A stretch of DNA of 64,000 bases, taken from contig NZ_CP011807.3 of the NCBI RefSeq assembly GCF_001029105.3, forward strand, positions 1,550,001 through 1,614,000, in the 5' to 3' direction. The notes beneath the pieces are model-generated. The model saw nothing but the letters and a program-made list of their open reading frames with translations, had not been told where the DNA came from and did no database searches. Source of the stretch: Pandoraea faecigallinarum. GTDB taxonomy: Bacteria; Pseudomonadota; Gammaproteobacteria; Burkholderiales; Burkholderiaceae. The position numbers and the translations under genes are program-made. Below are positions 8,302 through 16,462 of this stretch, one piece after another (position 1 is the first letter of the stretch; each line of letters begins with the position of its first letter).

Positions 8302-9315
8302 TCAGGCGGCCTTGGCCAGACGTTCCTGCGCCGCTGCCACTGCCTCGGGTTTGGTCATGAACTCGCGCTGTTTTATCAGGGCGAGCACGACGTCGAGCGT
8401 GGGCGTGGGCACGTTGGCCAGGCGCCCCATTTCCTGCACCACGGAGACGAGTGGGTCGATTTCCATCGCACGATCGCGCTCCAGATCCTGGAGCATCGAT
8501 GTCTTGTGCGCGCCGACTGCGCCCGCACCATTGATGCGGCGCTCGACGTCCACGCGGAAATGCACGCCGAACTTGTCGCCGATGGCTTTGGCTTCGAGCA
8601 TCATGGCGCGTGCCACGGCCCGGGTGCCCGGATCGCTGGCAATGATGTCGAGCGTGGCGTGTGTGAGGGCCGAGATGGGGTTGAAGCAGAGGTTACCCCA
8701 GAGCTTGAGCCAGATCTCGTCGCGAATGTTCTCGCGAATCGGGGCATCGAGGCCGCCGGCGATCATCATCTGCGAGAGCTTTTCCACGCGCTCGGTGCGC
8801 TCGCCGCTCGCTTCGCCGAGCGGGAACTTGTTGCCGTAGACGTGCTGAATCACACCCGGCGCAACGACTTCCGTGGCCGGATAAACCACGCACCCGATGG
8901 CGCGCTCGGGGCCGAGTTCGCGCCACTGACGACCGCCCGGATCGATGCTCTCGAGCGTTCTTCCTTCGAGCGCACCGCCATGCTTGTAGAAGTACCAGTA
9001 GGGAATGCCGTTCACGGCTGTGACTACGGCCGTATCCGGGCCGATCAACGGTTGCATCGCGTCGAGTACCGACGGTACCGAGTGGGCCTTGAGGGCGATG
9101 ATCACGTAATCCTGATGCCCGAGTTCGCGCGCGTCGTCGGTGCAGCGCAGATGGGCGACGCGTTCTTCGCCGTCGATGAGCAACTTGAGCCCGTTCTCGC
9201 GCATGGCCGCCAGATGCGGTCCACGTGCCACCAGACTGACATCGGCGTCGGCGCGCGCGAGTTGCACGCCGAGATAACCGCCGATGGCTCCAGCGCCATA
9301 GATGCAAATCTTCAT
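8302..9315 (-). CDS. ketopantoate-reductase-family (PanE-like) dehydrogenase
   Basis: A 337-residue NADPH-dependent 2-oxoacid reductase of the ApbA/PanE family. It has the N-terminal Rossmann motif GAGAIGGYLG (residues 7-16), a middle region with the expected Lys in ALKAHS, and a helical C-terminal domain containing LWGNLCFNPISALT. The ATG at 9315 follows GGAGGGAG. PanE normally reduces 2-dehydropantoate for CoA synthesis, but its place in an oxalate locus suggests a paralogue acting on a related C2 acid such as glyoxylate; a panE paralogue linked to oxalate growth has been reported in Methylobacterium extorquens. It was probably originally divergent from oxlT and is now separated from it by a 3-kb mobile island. 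Confidence 0.85.
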   Translation of the reverse strand: MKICIYGAGAIGGYLGVQLARADADVSLVARGPHLAAMRENGLKLLIDGEERVAHLRCTDDARELGHQDYVIIALKAHSVPSVLDAMQPLIGPDTAVVTAVNGIPYWYFYKHGGALEGRTLESIDPGGRQWRELGPERAIGCVVYPATEVVAPGVIQHVYGNKFPLGEASGERTERVEKLSQMMIAGGLDAPIRENIRDEIWLKLWGNLCFNPISALTHATLDIIASDPGTRAVARAMMLEAKAIGDKFGVHFRVDVERRINGAGAVGAHKTSMLQDLERDRAMEIDPLVSVVQEMGRLANVPTPTLDVVLALIKQREFMTKPEAVAAAQERLAKAA

Positions 9316-9396
9316 GAAGTCTCTCCCTCCAAAGGTCAATCGAAACCCGGGCCTGGTACTGGCCGCTTTATTCTTCTGATTCTTCTAATACCAAAT

Positions 9397-9417
9397 GTTG
9401 TATATCGTATATCACAA
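9397..9417. promoter_or_regulatory. operator-like site upstream of the PanE-like gene
   Basis: Contains TATATCGTATATC (9401-9413), whose first 12 bases are identical to the oxlT promoter element at 12931-12942, and CGTATATCACAAG (9405-9417), identical to 13 bases at the frc2 promoter. It lies about 80-100 bp upstream of the reductase start. Confidence 0.55.
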
Positions 9418-9733
9418 GGAGAATAGCGCCAAGCCTTCCAGGGTTATTTGGTCTCATGGTTTCCCCGCAGATACCGGAAAAACGGACATTCCGAGGCATT
9501 GGGATGTGTGAGCGCCGCGGGCATGAATTGCACTTGTGAAATGCCCGGGGGCGCGCGTCGAGTGAATTATTACGGTGTGTTACAGCGACAGCGCCGACGA
9601 AGGGGAGACGATATTTTGTGAGTGAAATTCACATAAATATCGCCTTGTGCCCGTTTTAAAAAATCGCAAGGAGCCCGATATAAAAGGCCTGAGCGCCTTG
9701 TCGGGCAAGGTTCGCGGATCAGGTTAACTCCTT

Positions 9734-9773
9734 AGAGCCGGTTTACGATCTCCTGAGCAGCAGTGCCAAAAAG
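9734..9773. mobile_element. 40-bp terminal fragment of an IS5-family element
   Basis: These 40 bases are identical to 11901-11940, the transposase 3' end and inverted repeat of the complete IS5-family copy at 11901-12751, in the same orientation. The fragment stops exactly where the IS6-family left inverted repeat begins (9774), so the rest of this copy was lost in an IS6-linked event. Confidence 0.85.
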
Positions 9774-10619
9774 GGGTTCCGTCGCAATAGGGGTAGTCAG
9801 GTAGACTCCTAGGTTTCGAGCGCCGGGAACCCAGTCGATGAAGTGCGCAGCCAAACCGCCGAGAAAGCCCTTGCCCGCAGGCATCGCCAAGGTCCTGAAG
9901 CGGTTGCACTACCCGTTGGGGGTTATGTTGCAGTGCGTGCGCTGGTACGTGGCCTATTCGCTGAGCTCGCGAGATCTGGAGGAAATGATGGCCGAGCGAG
10001 GCGTGGCGGTGGACCACTCGACGATCCATCGCTGGGTGATCAAGTTGCTGCCGGTTTTCGAGAAAGCGATGCGTGGCCGCCTGCGCCCAGTCGGTGACAG
10101 CTGGCGCATGGACGAGACCTATATTCGGGTCAGAGGCCAGTGGAAATACCTCTACCGGGCGGTGGATAAGGCGGGCCACACCATTGATTTTCTGCTATGC
10201 GCACGCCGCGATACCGCCGCCGCGCGCCGGTTCTTCGAAAAAGCCCTCGCCGGGCGGGGCACGCCGAAGACCGTCACCGTTGACAAAAGCGGGGCGAACC
10301 GCGCCGCGCTGCAGGCGCTGGGCGCCCAGCGCGAGATACCCGTCGAAATCCGCCAGAATAAATACCTGAACAACCTTGTCGAGCAGGACCACCGCGCGAT
10401 CAAACGGCGCGTCAGACCGATGCTGGGTTTCCAGAATTTCCGTTGTGCCCGCATTGTCCTGGGCGGCATCGAGACCATGCACATGATTCGCAAGGGGCAA
10501 ATGCTTGCCCCAAAGGGACGCCGTGCGTCCCCTGCTGAGCAATTCTATGCACTGGCCGCGTAAAAACCAACCTGCCCCTGGCTTCGCTTCGGCGTAACTT
10601 CGTTATCGCGACAGAACCC
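9774..10619 (+). mobile_element. IS6-family insertion sequence, complete
   Basis: An 846-bp element with imperfect terminal repeats GGGTTCCGTCGCAATAG (left) and GGGTTCTGTCGCGATAA (right, reverse complement), and one intact transposase gene. The 8 bp on each side differ (CCAAAAAG and GAAAACGC), so no target duplication remains. The element also truncates an IS5 copy on the left and a resolvase gene on the right. This is the expected result of IS6-type replicative transposition followed by deletion or recombination. Confidence 0.88.
9838..10563 (+). CDS. IS6-family transposase
   Basis: A 241-residue DDE transposase of the IS6/IS26 group, full length for the family. Catalytic residues are visible: D in MDETYIRVRG, D in VTVDKSGANR and E in NNLVEQDHRAIKRR. 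The N-terminal part has a helix-turn-helix-like segment containing DHSTIHRWV. It occupies nearly the whole IS element at 9774-10619 and appears intact. IS6-family enzymes move by replicative cointegrate formation, which explains the deletions on both flanks. Confidence 0.93.
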   Translation: MKCAAKPPRKPLPAGIAKVLKRLHYPLGVMLQCVRWYVAYSLSSRDLEEMMAERGVAVDHSTIHRWVIKLLPVFEKAMRGRLRPVGDSWRMDETYIRVRGQWKYLYRAVDKAGHTIDFLLCARRDTAAARRFFEKALAGRGTPKTVTVDKSGANRAALQALGAQREIPVEIRQNKYLNNLVEQDHRAIKRRVRPMLGFQNFRCARIVLGGIETMHMIRKGQMLAPKGRRASPAEQFYALAA

Positions 10620-10715
10620 GAAAACGCGCTCGCAGCCTGCCTTGCGTAACGCATCCGTCTGCAAGGCGGTGTCCTGCTCCGCCGTCGATACCCGAGCATA
10701 GCCGATCAATGCCAT
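10620..10715 (-). pseudogene. Tn3-type serine resolvase, N-terminal fragment
   Basis: From an ATG at 10715 the minus strand encodes 32 residues beginning MALIGYARVSTAEQD, the N-terminus of Tn3-family serine resolvases, including the catalytic serine in YARVS. The frame then runs into the IS6 right terminal repeat at 10619, so about 150 residues, including the DNA-binding end, are missing. A normal res-like region precedes it (10755-10829). The gene is a remnant of a lost Tn3-family transposon and cannot be functional. Confidence 0.88.
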
Positions 10716-10754
10716 TTACCGCCCTCTTGTCCGTCATTCCGTCCGTCTATCTTA

Positions 10755-10829
10755 ATGTCCGAAAACCCGTCGAACGAGCATTTGCCGGACATTGTCCGGG
10801 TTGACCGACTAACGATCGTTTGACGGACA
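10755..10829. other. resolvase recombination (res) site remnant
   Basis: Two adjacent subsites are bounded by inverted repeats: ATGTCCG (10755-10761) with CGGACAT (10786-10792), and TGTCCG (10794-10799) with CGGACA (10824-10829), each with 24 bp between arms. Further CCGTC half-sites lie at 10730-10746. The position directly in front of a truncated tnpR and of parD is that expected for a Tn3-family res site. Confidence 0.7.
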
Positions 10830-10899
10830 GCTCGGCACCGTAGCTTCATTACCACATATGTGCTAATGTGGGTTTGTACATTTTAGAGGAGATAACTCT

Positions 10900-11151
10900 A
10901 TGAGTCGCCTTACCATCGACATCACCGAACAGCAGCACCAAAGCCTCAAAGCGTTGGCTGCGCTACAGGGTAAGACCATCAAACAATACGCGCTCGAGCG
11001 TTTGTTCCCCGGCGATGCCGATGCCGATCAGGCATGGCGAGAACTGAAAACCCTGCTAGCGAACCGCATCGACGACGGGCTTGCGGGGAACGTGTCCACC
11101 AAGGGCATCGGCGAAATTCTGGATGAAGAACTCGGCGGGGATCGCGCTTGA
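10900..11151 (+). CDS. parD: ParD-like antitoxin
   Basis: An 83-residue antitoxin with an N-terminal ribbon-helix-helix-like DNA-binding region (MSRLTIDITEQQHQSLKALA) and an acidic C-terminal tail that would bind the toxin. The ATG follows TAGAGGAGATAACTCT, a strong ribosome site. It overlaps parE by 4 bp (11148-11151), the usual antitoxin-first arrangement that allows coupled translation and autoregulation. The palindrome CACATATGTG (about 10853) upstream is a candidate operator. Toxin-antitoxin pairs next to the resolvase are known as part of many Tn3-family transposons, and the neighbouring tnpR fragment supports that origin here. Confidence 0.85.
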   Translation: MSRLTIDITEQQHQSLKALAALQGKTIKQYALERLFPGDADADQAWRELKTLLANRIDDGLAGNVSTKGIGEILDEELGGDRA

Positions 11152-11465
11152 CGGCCTACGTTCTCACGGCGCAGGCGGAAGCCGATCTACGCGATATCAT
11201 TCGCTACACGCGTCAGCAGTGGGGCACTGAGCAGGCACGCCGCTATATCGCCAAGCTGGAACATGACATTGCCAGCCTTGCAGCCGGACGAGGCACTTTC
11301 AAGGATATGAGCGAACTCTTTCCTGAGCTACGGATGGCGCATTGCGAACATCACTATGTCTTCTGTCTGCCGCGGGGGAGCGCGCCCGCTTTAATCGTAG
11401 CGATTCTTCATGAACGCATGGACCTCATGGCGCGCCTGACGGACAGGATCAGCAGGGAAAGTTAG
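11148..11465 (+). CDS. parE: ParE/RelE-family toxin
   Basis: A 105-residue protein of the RelE/ParE toxin fold: it starts with the strand-helix pattern TAYVLTAQAEADLRDIIRYT, has WGTEQARRYIAKLE in the helical part and ends with the C-terminal strand ALIVAILHERMDLMARL. ParE-type toxins poison DNA gyrase, while RelE types cut mRNA; the subtype is not certain from sequence. It is full length and fused in an operon with the antitoxin upstream (ATGA-type overlap), so the pair may still be active although the host transposon is broken. Confidence 0.85.
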   Translation: MTAYVLTAQAEADLRDIIRYTRQQWGTEQARRYIAKLEHDIASLAAGRGTFKDMSELFPELRMAHCEHHYVFCLPRGSAPALIVAILHERMDLMARLTDRISRES

Positions 11466-11900
11466 ACGCTCGTGGGTTCTTACTGCCAAGGCTGGTGGGA
11501 GGGCCCCTGCCTCACACATTCCACATGACCGCGCTTCAGGGCCAAGCCCGCTCCCCTGCCGAAGGTTGGCCGCTGCGCCCCGGGTGGAGCCTTCGCGGCA
11601 CTCTATTTTGCAGAAAGGGCGGGCGCGAATCACTTGTCGTCGGCGTATCGGCTTGAAACTTTTGCAGGCTTCCTCACGCGCGACGTCCTGCTTGAGCTGC
11701 TGCCCCTGCCCTGCCTTCGCCGCCCGTCCATGGTCGCGGCGTTCAATGTTTCGCAGGAAAATTCAAAAAATACTGTACGAATAAACAGTGCTCGCCCGTC
11801 CTCGCTACTGCTGCACAACCGACACACCTGCTCATGCCATGCTAGCGGCCTCGAGCTTCCCTGACGAAGCCATGGCCACGATGTCCCCTGACGCGGCGTA
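11466..11900. other. non-coding remnant with a LexA-box-like sequence
   Basis: No convincing gene was found in these 435 bp between parE and the IS5 element. A perfect LexA/SOS consensus, CTGT-N8-ACAG, lies at 11773-11788 (CTGTACGAATAAACAG). Neither strand has a recognisable SOS gene beside it; the short frames starting nearby (33 codons on minus, about 20 on plus) resemble nothing known. The stretch is probably a remnant of the transposon or its former cargo. Confidence 0.5.
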
Positions 11901-11909
11901 AGAGCCGGT

Positions 11910-12386
11910 TTACGATCTCCTGAGCAGCAGTGCCAAAAAGGCGAGATGGACAAACTGCAAGCTGGTGTTGAGCAAACGCTCACAGTTCTTCCATAAGCGC
12001 CGGTTCTTCTCCAGCCAGGCGAAACTGCGCTCGACGACCCAACGCTGCGGCAGGACCTTGAAAGTATGCAGTTCGCTGCGTTTGGCGATCTGCACCGTGA
12101 CCCGCTCGCCCAAGATCTCGCGCACGCCCTGCGCGAAGGGTTCGCCCACGTAACCGCCATCGACCAGCACACTTTGCACCTGTCCCAAGCGAGGCTTGCC
12201 GTGCTCGAACGCCAGCAACGCTCCTTTGCGATCGTTCACCTCGGCAGTGGTTACCGCCACGGCGTGCGGTAAGCCCTGCGTGTCTACGGCAATATGACGC
12301 TTGATGCCCGACACCTTCTTGCCCGCGTCATAACCCTTATGCGCTGCCGTGTCAGTGTTCTTCACGCTCTGCGCGTCCACGATCAA
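11910..12386 (-). CDS. IS5-family transposase, C-terminal frame (orfB)
   Basis: The downstream transposase frame carries the DDE catalytic core: D in LIVDAQSVKNTD, D in VLVDGGYVG and E in VVERSFAWLEKNRRL, ending at a stop within the terminal repeat. The true protein is probably made as a fusion with orfA by ribosomal frameshifting: homologous reading continues smoothly if the ribosome leaves the orfA frame near the A6 run at about 12442 and enters this frame. The quoted start is only the first in-frame start codon and is unlikely to be used alone. Confidence 0.8.
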   Translation of the reverse strand: MIVDAQSVKNTDTAAHKGYDAGKKVSGIKRHIAVDTQGLPHAVAVTTAEVNDRKGALLAFEHGKPRLGQVQSVLVDGGYVGEPFAQGVREILGERVTVQIAKRSELHTFKVLPQRWVVERSFAWLEKNRRLWKNCERLLNTSLQFVHLAFLALLLRRS

Positions 12387-12708
12387 GAACGTCGTGCTGG
12401 CGCTGCGTCCCTGTCTTGTGCGCGCCGCGCCAACCTGATTTTTTGAGTGCCTGCTCCAGCACGCTCACGCCGTGCTGGTCAGGCTGACTCCATTTGCTGA
12501 AATACGCGTAGACGGTTTGCCACTTGGGAAACTCGCTGGGCAAGAAGCGCCATTGGCAACCGGTACGCAACAGATACAGCACCGCGCAAAACACCTCGTA
12601 CAAGTCCACCGTCGTGGGCTTCGTGCGCCGGCGCACGCTGCGCAACAGCGGCTCGATCTCCGAGAACTTCTCTCGGCTTATGTCACTCGCGTATTTCTTT
12701 CTCGTCAT
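12352..12708 (-). CDS. IS5-family transposase, N-terminal frame (orfA)
   Basis: A 118-residue frame with the DUF4096-like N-terminal domain of IS427-group transposases: MTRKKYASDISREKFSEIEP at the start and LYLLRTGCQWRFLPSEFPKW in the middle. From residue about 93 onward (after LKKSGW) the sequence no longer resembles the family; the matching continuation (ARTRQGRS, then STTFLIVDAQ) lies in another frame, so the last 25 residues are read only when no frameshift occurs. The slip site is probably the AAAAAA run in the LKK codons. It shares an overlap of 35 bp with orfB. Confidence 0.8.
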   Translation of the reverse strand: MTRKKYASDISREKFSEIEPLLRSVRRRTKPTTVDLYEVFCAVLYLLRTGCQWRFLPSEFPKWQTVYAYFSKWSQPDQHGVSVLEQALKKSGWRGAHKTGTQRQHDVLDRGRAEREEH

Positions 12709-12915
12709 CCTCGAATTATCAGGGATGACCAGAAGATCGCAAACACGTTCTTAGTGTTTTCGCATTGCGTTGTTGCGCCGCTCCGTCCTACAGTTGCGTT
12801 ACTGTATCTAGCCGCCACTTAGGACAGTGCCTCGCGTGCCGTGGTTGTTTTCGCTGCAATGGACGAAAACGACTTCGGCACGCGAGGGGAAAACGAGGAC
12901 AGCAATAAATTAGTG

Positions 12916-12957
12916 TTGACTTATATCTGATATATCGTATATTTCGTTCGGTATATT
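12916..12957 (+). promoter_or_regulatory. oxlT promoter overlapped by an operator-like site
   Basis: TTGACT (12916-12921) and TATATT (12938-12943) are spaced by 16 bp and form a good sigma-70 promoter. TATATCGTATAT (12931-12942), identical to the element before the PanE-like gene, covers the -10 region, and a further CGGTATAT lies at 12949-12956. A bound regulator here would block RNA polymerase, so repression lifted by an oxalate-derived effector is the simplest reading. Confidence 0.6.
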
Positions 12958-13108
12958 TGCGGAAGACGCAATGGATTCCGCGAGCATCAGAGAACAAGTC
13001 GACGAGGCTAAGACCTCGTAAAGCATACCCAGGGGGCGTAGACCCCATCCGGAAGGTGTTGTTGTTGTGAAGCTGCCAAACAACTGAAAACCGATGGAGG
13101 AGGTACAA

Positions 13109-14440
13109 GTGGAGACGACAAAGCAACACGGTAAACAATCACCGTTCGCGAGCCCGTGGGTCCAGCTCGTGTTCGGCGTGATCTGTATGGCGATGATCGC
13201 CAACTTGCAATATGGGTGGACGCTGTTCGTCAACCCGATCGACGAGAAGTATGGTTGGGGCCGCACGGCGATCCAGATTGCGTTCACGATTTTCGTCGTG
13301 ACGGAAACCTGGCTGGTGCCGATCGAAGGGTATCTGGTCGACAAGTTCGGCCCGCGCCCGGTGGTGGTCGGTGGTGGTCTGTTGTGCGGTATTGCATGGG
13401 TGATGAACGCCTATGCGTCGTCGCTGCCGATGTTGTATGTCGCAGCGGCAGTCGGCGGTGTCGGCGCCGGTGCGGTATATGGCACCTGCGTGGGTAACGC
13501 GCTGAAGTGGTTCCCGGACCGCCGCGGCCTTGCCGCTGGCCTCACCGCCGCCGGTTTCGGCGCCGGTTCGGCGCTGACCGTGGTGCCGATCGCCAACATG
13601 ATCAAGTCGAGCGGCTACGAGAACACCTTCCTGACCTTCGGTCTGGGCCAGGGGATCATCGTGCTGGTGCTGGGTCTGGCGCTTGCCAATCCGCCGGCCT
13701 CGATCGAAGCGCTCAAGAAGCTGGCACCGGGCGCAATGCGCTACAACGCCAAGCCGACGGAAGTCATGCGCTCCCCGGTGTTCTGGCTGATGTATCTGAT
13801 GTTCGTGCTGATGGCCGCTGGCGGCCTGATGGCTACGGCTCAGCTCGGCCCGATCGCCAAGGACTACGGTCTCGATCAGGCACCGGTCTCGATTCTCGGC
13901 CTCACGCTGCCCGCACTCACCTTCGCACTGGCCATCGACCGTGTGCTCAACGGGGTGACGCGTCCGGTGTTCGGCTGGATCTCGGACAAGATCGGGCGCG
14001 AAAACACGATGTTCATCGCCTTCGCGATGGAAGCCGCGGGGATTTACGCGCTGGCGAAGTTCGGTCAGCACCCGGTCGCCTTCGTGATCCTGACCGGTCT
14101 GGTGTTCTTCGCCTGGGGTGAGATCTACAGTCTGTTCCCGGCGACGTGTGCCGATACGTATGGTTCGAAGTACGCCGCTACCAACGCGGGGATGCTGTAC
14201 ACCGCGAAGGGGACCGCCGCGTTGCTGGTGCCGTTCTCGAGCATCATCACCACGTCGACCGGCAGCTGGCAGGCAGTGTTCATGATCGCTTGCGCCATGA
14301 ACGCCTTCGCCGCCTTCCTCGCCTTGTTTGTCCTCAAGCCGATGCGTGCCCGTCTGGCACAGCGTTACGCCAACGACTACAAGGCGGAGTCGAGCGAACC
14401 GGTCGTGAAGGCTGCGGACCTGAGCCGCAGCACCACGTAA
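13109..14440 (+). CDS. oxlT: oxalate:formate antiporter OxlT
   Basis: A 443-residue major facilitator protein with twelve predicted membrane segments that exchanges external oxalate for internal formate. Both charged residues essential in the Oxalobacter formigenes carrier are recognisable: Arg in GVTRPVFGWISDK (residue 285) and Lys in MLYTAKGTAALL (residue 367), 82 residues apart compared with 83 between R272 and K355. The GTG at 13109 is chosen because GGAGGAGG lies 5 bp before it; an ATG at 13094 would place that ribosome site inside the gene and add five residues. It is the first gene of the plus-strand oxalate operon, followed by oxc after 216 bp. Confidence 0.92.
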   Translation: METTKQHGKQSPFASPWVQLVFGVICMAMIANLQYGWTLFVNPIDEKYGWGRTAIQIAFTIFVVTETWLVPIEGYLVDKFGPRPVVVGGGLLCGIAWVMNAYASSLPMLYVAAAVGGVGAGAVYGTCVGNALKWFPDRRGLAAGLTAAGFGAGSALTVVPIANMIKSSGYENTFLTFGLGQGIIVLVLGLALANPPASIEALKKLAPGAMRYNAKPTEVMRSPVFWLMYLMFVLMAAGGLMATAQLGPIAKDYGLDQAPVSILGLTLPALTFALAIDRVLNGVTRPVFGWISDKIGRENTMFIAFAMEAAGIYALAKFGQHPVAFVILTGLVFFAWGEIYSLFPATCADTYGSKYAATNAGMLYTAKGTAALLVPFSSIITTSTGSWQAVFMIACAMNAFAAFLALFVLKPMRARLAQRYANDYKAESSEPVVKAADLSRSTT

Positions 14441-14526
14441 GGCGAGCTGGATACGTCATCAAGACGTTAAGCACTACTAAGTAGAACGCAGACTGGCTGG
14501 CCTGATTAGCGACATGTTTGACCGGC

Positions 14527-14559
14527 GTGCCTCCCGAACCTTCGCAGGTTCGGGTGCAC
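14527..14559. other. stable hairpin between oxlT and oxc
   Basis: CCCGAACC (14533-14540) pairs with GGTTCGGG (14547-14554) around the loop TTCGCA, extended by GTGC/GCAC arms. No T tract follows, so it is more likely an mRNA processing, stability or partial attenuation element that sets oxlT relative to oxc expression than a full terminator. Confidence 0.55.
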
Positions 14560-14656
14560 GACCGGATGAGCAAGTAGAGAAGCAGTACAGGAATACCCAC
14601 TAATCGTCAGACAAGACGACGCAACACTGAAACCGGAAAAACTGGAGGAGAGAATT

Positions 14657-16435
14657 ATGTCCATTGCGATGACCGTGCCAGTCGGCAAGGCGGAAAACGA
14701 GACGCTCGAAGACAATAGCCGACACGCGAACATCGTGTCCGAGGCAGCAACGACCGATGGCTTCCATTTGGTCATCGATGCCCTGAAAGCGAACGACATC
14801 GACACCATCTTCGGTCTGGTGGGGATTCCCATCACCGATCTGGCGCGTCTTGCACAGGCCGAAGGCCTTCGTTTCATCGGCTTCCGCCACGAACAACATG
14901 CAGGTCATGCCGCCGCAATCGCCGGCTACATGACGCAAAAGCCGGGCATCTGCCTGACGGTGTCCGCACCGGGCTTCCTGAATGGCCTGACGGCACTTGC
15001 CAACGCGACCACCAACTGCTTCCCGATGATTCTCATCAGCGGCTCCAGCGAGCGCGAGATCGTCGACTTGCAGCAGGGTGACTACGAAGAAATGGATCAG
15101 CTCAATGCGGCCAAGCCGTATTGCAAGGCAGCTTACCGCGTGCTGCACGCCGAAGACATCGGTGTGGGCCTGGCCCGTGCCATTCGCGCGGCCGTGTCGG
15201 GCCGCCCGGGCGGTGTCTATCTGGACCTGCCGGCCAAGCTGCTGTCGCAGACCATCGACGCACAGAAGGCCAAGGATTCGCTGATTCGCGTGATCGACGC
15301 CGCGCCGCGCCAGATCCCCGCGCAGGACGCCGTGCAGCGCGCGCTCGACGTCATCAAGGGCGCCAAGCGTCCGCTGATTCTGCTGGGCAAGGGCGCTTCG
15401 TACGCTCAGGCCGACGAAGACATCCGTGCGCTCATCGAAAAAACAGGCATTCCGTACCTGCCGATGTCGATGGCCAAGGGCCTGCTGCCCGACACGCACG
15501 AACAATCGGCCGCTGCCGCACGCTCGTTCGTGTTGCAGGAAGCCGACGTCGTGGTGCTGATCGGCGCGCGTCTGAACTGGCTGCTCGCGCACGGCAAGGG
15601 CAAGACCTGGGGTGCCGCGCCCAAGAAGTTCGTGCAGATCGACATCTCGCCGACGGAAATCGACAGCAACGTGGCGATCGCCGCACCGGTGATCGGCGAT
15701 ATCGGTTCGTGCGTCAAGGCACTGCTCGGCGGCATCGACGCCAACTTCGGCAAGCCGTCGGCCGAATGGATCGGCGCCATTGCGGAGCGCAAGAACAAGA
15801 ACCTGACGAAGATGGCGGCAACGCTGGCGCAGAACCCGTCGCCGATGAACTTCCACAGCGCACTCGGCGCGATCCGCGACGTGCTCAAGAAGCATCCGGA
15901 CATCAACCTCGTCAACGAAGGCGCGAACACGCTCGACCACGCACGCAGCATCATCGACCAGTACCAGCCGCGCAAGCGCTTCGACTCGGGCACGTGGGGC
16001 GTGATGGGCATCGGCATGGGCTTCGCCATCGGCGCTGCCGTGACGAGCGGCCTGCCGGTCGTGGCCATCGAAGGCGACAGCGCTTTCGGCTTCAGCGGCA
16101 TGGAACTCGAAACCATTTGCCGTTACGACCTGCCGGTCACCACCATCATCTTCAATAACAACGGCGTGTATCGCGGCACCGACGTCAACCCGACGGGCGG
16201 CAAGGACGTGGCACCGACCGTGTTCGTCAAGGGGGCGCGCTACGACAAGATGATCGAAGCGTTCGGCGGCATTGGTTACAACGTGACCACGCCGGCCGAG
16301 CTGACCAAGGCGCTGGAGGAATCCATCGCTTCGGGCAAGCCGACGCTGATCAACGCTGTGATCGACGAATCCGCAGGTACGGAAAGCGGCCGTCTGACGA
16401 ATCTGAATCCGCAAAGCGCGGCGATGAAAAAGTAA
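14657..16435 (+). CDS. oxc: oxalyl-CoA decarboxylase
   Basis: A 592-residue thiamine-diphosphate enzyme that converts oxalyl-CoA to formyl-CoA and CO2. The catalytic Glu of the TPP fold is in [16 protein letters not shown] (E79), and the Mg-TPP motif begins [11 protein letters not shown] near residue 474 and ends with NNNG. The middle domain is of the acetolactate-synthase type. The ATG at 14657 follows GGAGGAGAGAATT. Compared with the usual 565-570 residues, the N-terminus is about 20 longer. It lies 27 bp upstream of frc on the same strand, forming the core decarboxylation cycle: Frc moves CoA from formyl-CoA to oxalate, and Oxc regenerates formyl-CoA. Confidence 0.96.
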   Translation: MSIAMTVPVGKAENETLEDNSRHANIVSEAATTDGFHLVIDALKANDIDTIFGLVGIPITDLARLAQAEGLRFIGFRHEQHAGHAAAIAGYMTQKPGICLTVSAPGFLNGLTALANATTNCFPMILISGSSEREIVDLQQGDYEEMDQLNAAKPYCKAAYRVLHAEDIGVGLARAIRAAVSGRPGGVYLDLPAKLLSQTIDAQKAKDSLIRVIDAAPRQIPAQDAVQRALDVIKGAKRPLILLGKGASYAQADEDIRALIEKTGIPYLPMSMAKGLLPDTHEQSAAAARSFVLQEADVVVLIGARLNWLLAHGKGKTWGAAPKKFVQIDISPTEIDSNVAIAAPVIGDIGSCVKALLGGIDANFGKPSAEWIGAIAERKNKNLTKMAATLAQNPSPMNFHSALGAIRDVLKKHPDINLVNEGANTLDHARSIIDQYQPRKRFDSGTWGVMGIGMGFAIGAAVTSGLPVVAIEGDSAFGFSGMELETICRYDLPVTTIIFNNNGVYRGTDVNPTGGKDVAPTVFVKGARYDKMIEAFGGIGYNVTTPAELTKALEESIASGKPTLINAVIDESAGTESGRLTNLNPQSAAMKK

Positions 16436-16462
16436 GTGCTGAGTCAATCAAGGAGACATGAC

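Larger units (their letters stand above)
11901..12751 (-). mobile_element. IS5-family (IS427-group-like) insertion sequence
   Basis: An approximately 851-bp element with imperfect inverted ends: AGAGCCGGTTTACGATCTCC at the left and AGAACGTGTTTGCGATCTTC (reverse complement) at the right, matching at 15 of 20 positions, flanked by TA on each side as a possible 2-bp target duplication. It carries two overlapping transposase frames on the minus strand. A 40-bp piece of a second copy in the same orientation lies at 9734-9773, so the two copies bracket the resolvase/parDE remnant. Confidence 0.82.

Noticed and set aside
9618..9634. TGTGAGTGAAATTCACA as a CRP/FNR-type site
   Set aside because: The spacing between TGTGA and TCACA is 7 bp instead of 6, and no promoter or gene start is suitably placed.
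11630..12172. A 180-codon minus-strand frame crossing from the remnant into the IS5 element
   Set aside because: It spans an IS boundary, uses the wrong frame of the transposase and is rich in Ser, Arg and Cys without homology.
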